Shown: in pieces, positions 63,906-64,000 of the stretch
Position numbering within the stretch: position 1 is the first letter of the stretch
How the letters are laid out: every line of letters starts with the position of its first letter
From: Gammaproteobacteria bacterium
Lineage (GTDB): Bacteria > Pseudomonadota > Gammaproteobacteria > Pseudomonadales > Ketobacteraceae
DNA: 64,000 nt
Assembly: GCA_013178375.1 (NCBI GenBank)
Contig: JABLXQ010000003.1
Span: 1-64,000 of the forward strand
Direction: 5' to 3'
Translations under genes and position numbers: made by a program
Notes under the pieces: model-generated
Told to the model about the DNA's origin: nothing
What the model saw: only the letters and a program-made list of their open reading frames with translations
The model's database searches: none

Positions 63906-64000
63906 TCAGGAAGGAATGAAGGAAATCGGATAGGAGTCATTCCACACATCCACGTCCATCTTGCCGAAATTGATGCTTTTCACCTTGGTGACAATCTTGC
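63906..64000 (-). CDS. C-terminal fragment of an unknown protein, possibly TonB-like
   Basis: Only the last 30 residues are in the window, reading KIVTKVKSINFGKMDVDV and ending YPISFIPS. The short hydrophobic end resembles the C-terminus of TonB/AgmX-like proteins, but the evidence is thin. It lies 12 bp upstream of the TlpA-like gene and is probably part of the same operon. Confidence 0.45.
   Translation of the reverse strand, partial: KIVTKVKSINFGKMDVDVWNDSYPISFIPS

Overview
The window looks like chromosomal DNA of a high-GC, aerobic or microaerobic gammaproteobacterium. RlmM, the EF-P hydroxylase EpmC, GreB, a PII/AmtB pair and a complete cbb3-oxidase locus with an Anr/Fnr-type promoter fit that. 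A FATP-type acyl-CoA synthetase, a MaoC hydratase and an SCP2 protein suggest a lipid- or hydrocarbon-using lineage (Alcanivorax-like Pseudomonadales is my guess; the sequence does not settle the genus). I see no rRNA, tRNA, CRISPR array, transposase, integrase or phage gene.

Layout. 1-5369 (minus): cbb3 oxidase ccoNOQP, a strong terminator, then assembly genes ccoG, ccoH and the start of ccoI. 5370-5766: a divergent control region with an Anr/Fnr promoter facing ccoN and NtrC-like sites plus a sigma-54 promoter facing glnK-amtB. 7.7-13.8 kb: SCP2 protein, MaoC hydratase, acyl-CoA synthetase, rlmM, an MFS permease and a TusA-like protein. 13,995-25,784: one giant lipoprotein of about 3,929 residues, made of exact 100-residue Ig-like repeats and two seven-motif FG-GAP propellers, followed by a convergent TonB-dependent receptor. 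28-31 kb: an unknown protein, a MATE pump and epmC. 31.2-40.5 kb: a metal-resistance block with a Zn/Cd P-type ATPase behind a MerR-type promoter, a DUF3703 protein, a small Cys-rich secreted protein and a CusCBA-type Cu/Ag efflux system. 40.5-49 kb: pirin, FMN reductase, greB, two SDR enzymes, ApbE, a PAS-GGDEF-EAL protein and an NTF2-like protein. 49.2-51.1 kb: an FtsH protease.

51.1-56.3 kb holds a tandem duplication of a two-gene unit (outer-membrane porin-like protein plus a small PstS-like periplasmic protein). The second copy runs by overlapping genes into a CHASE8-like/HAMP/PAS/GGDEF diguanylate cyclase. This three-compartment arrangement resembles the YfiBNR idea with different parts, and it is my main candidate for an undescribed signalling system. 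56.3-64 kb (minus): small envelope and metabolic genes (GFA enzyme, DUF4139 protein, dUTPase) and an unknown envelope cluster (TPR protein, secreted acidic protein, TlpA-like thioredoxin, end of a possibly TonB-like protein).

Two long hairpin elements with perfect inverted ends (30,395-30,585 and 43,942-44,043) share a core and belong to one interspersed repeat family. Their arms differ in sequence but stay fully complementary. Four tandem 15-bp units, each with an AGGA, sit directly before the start of an SDR gene at 43,172.
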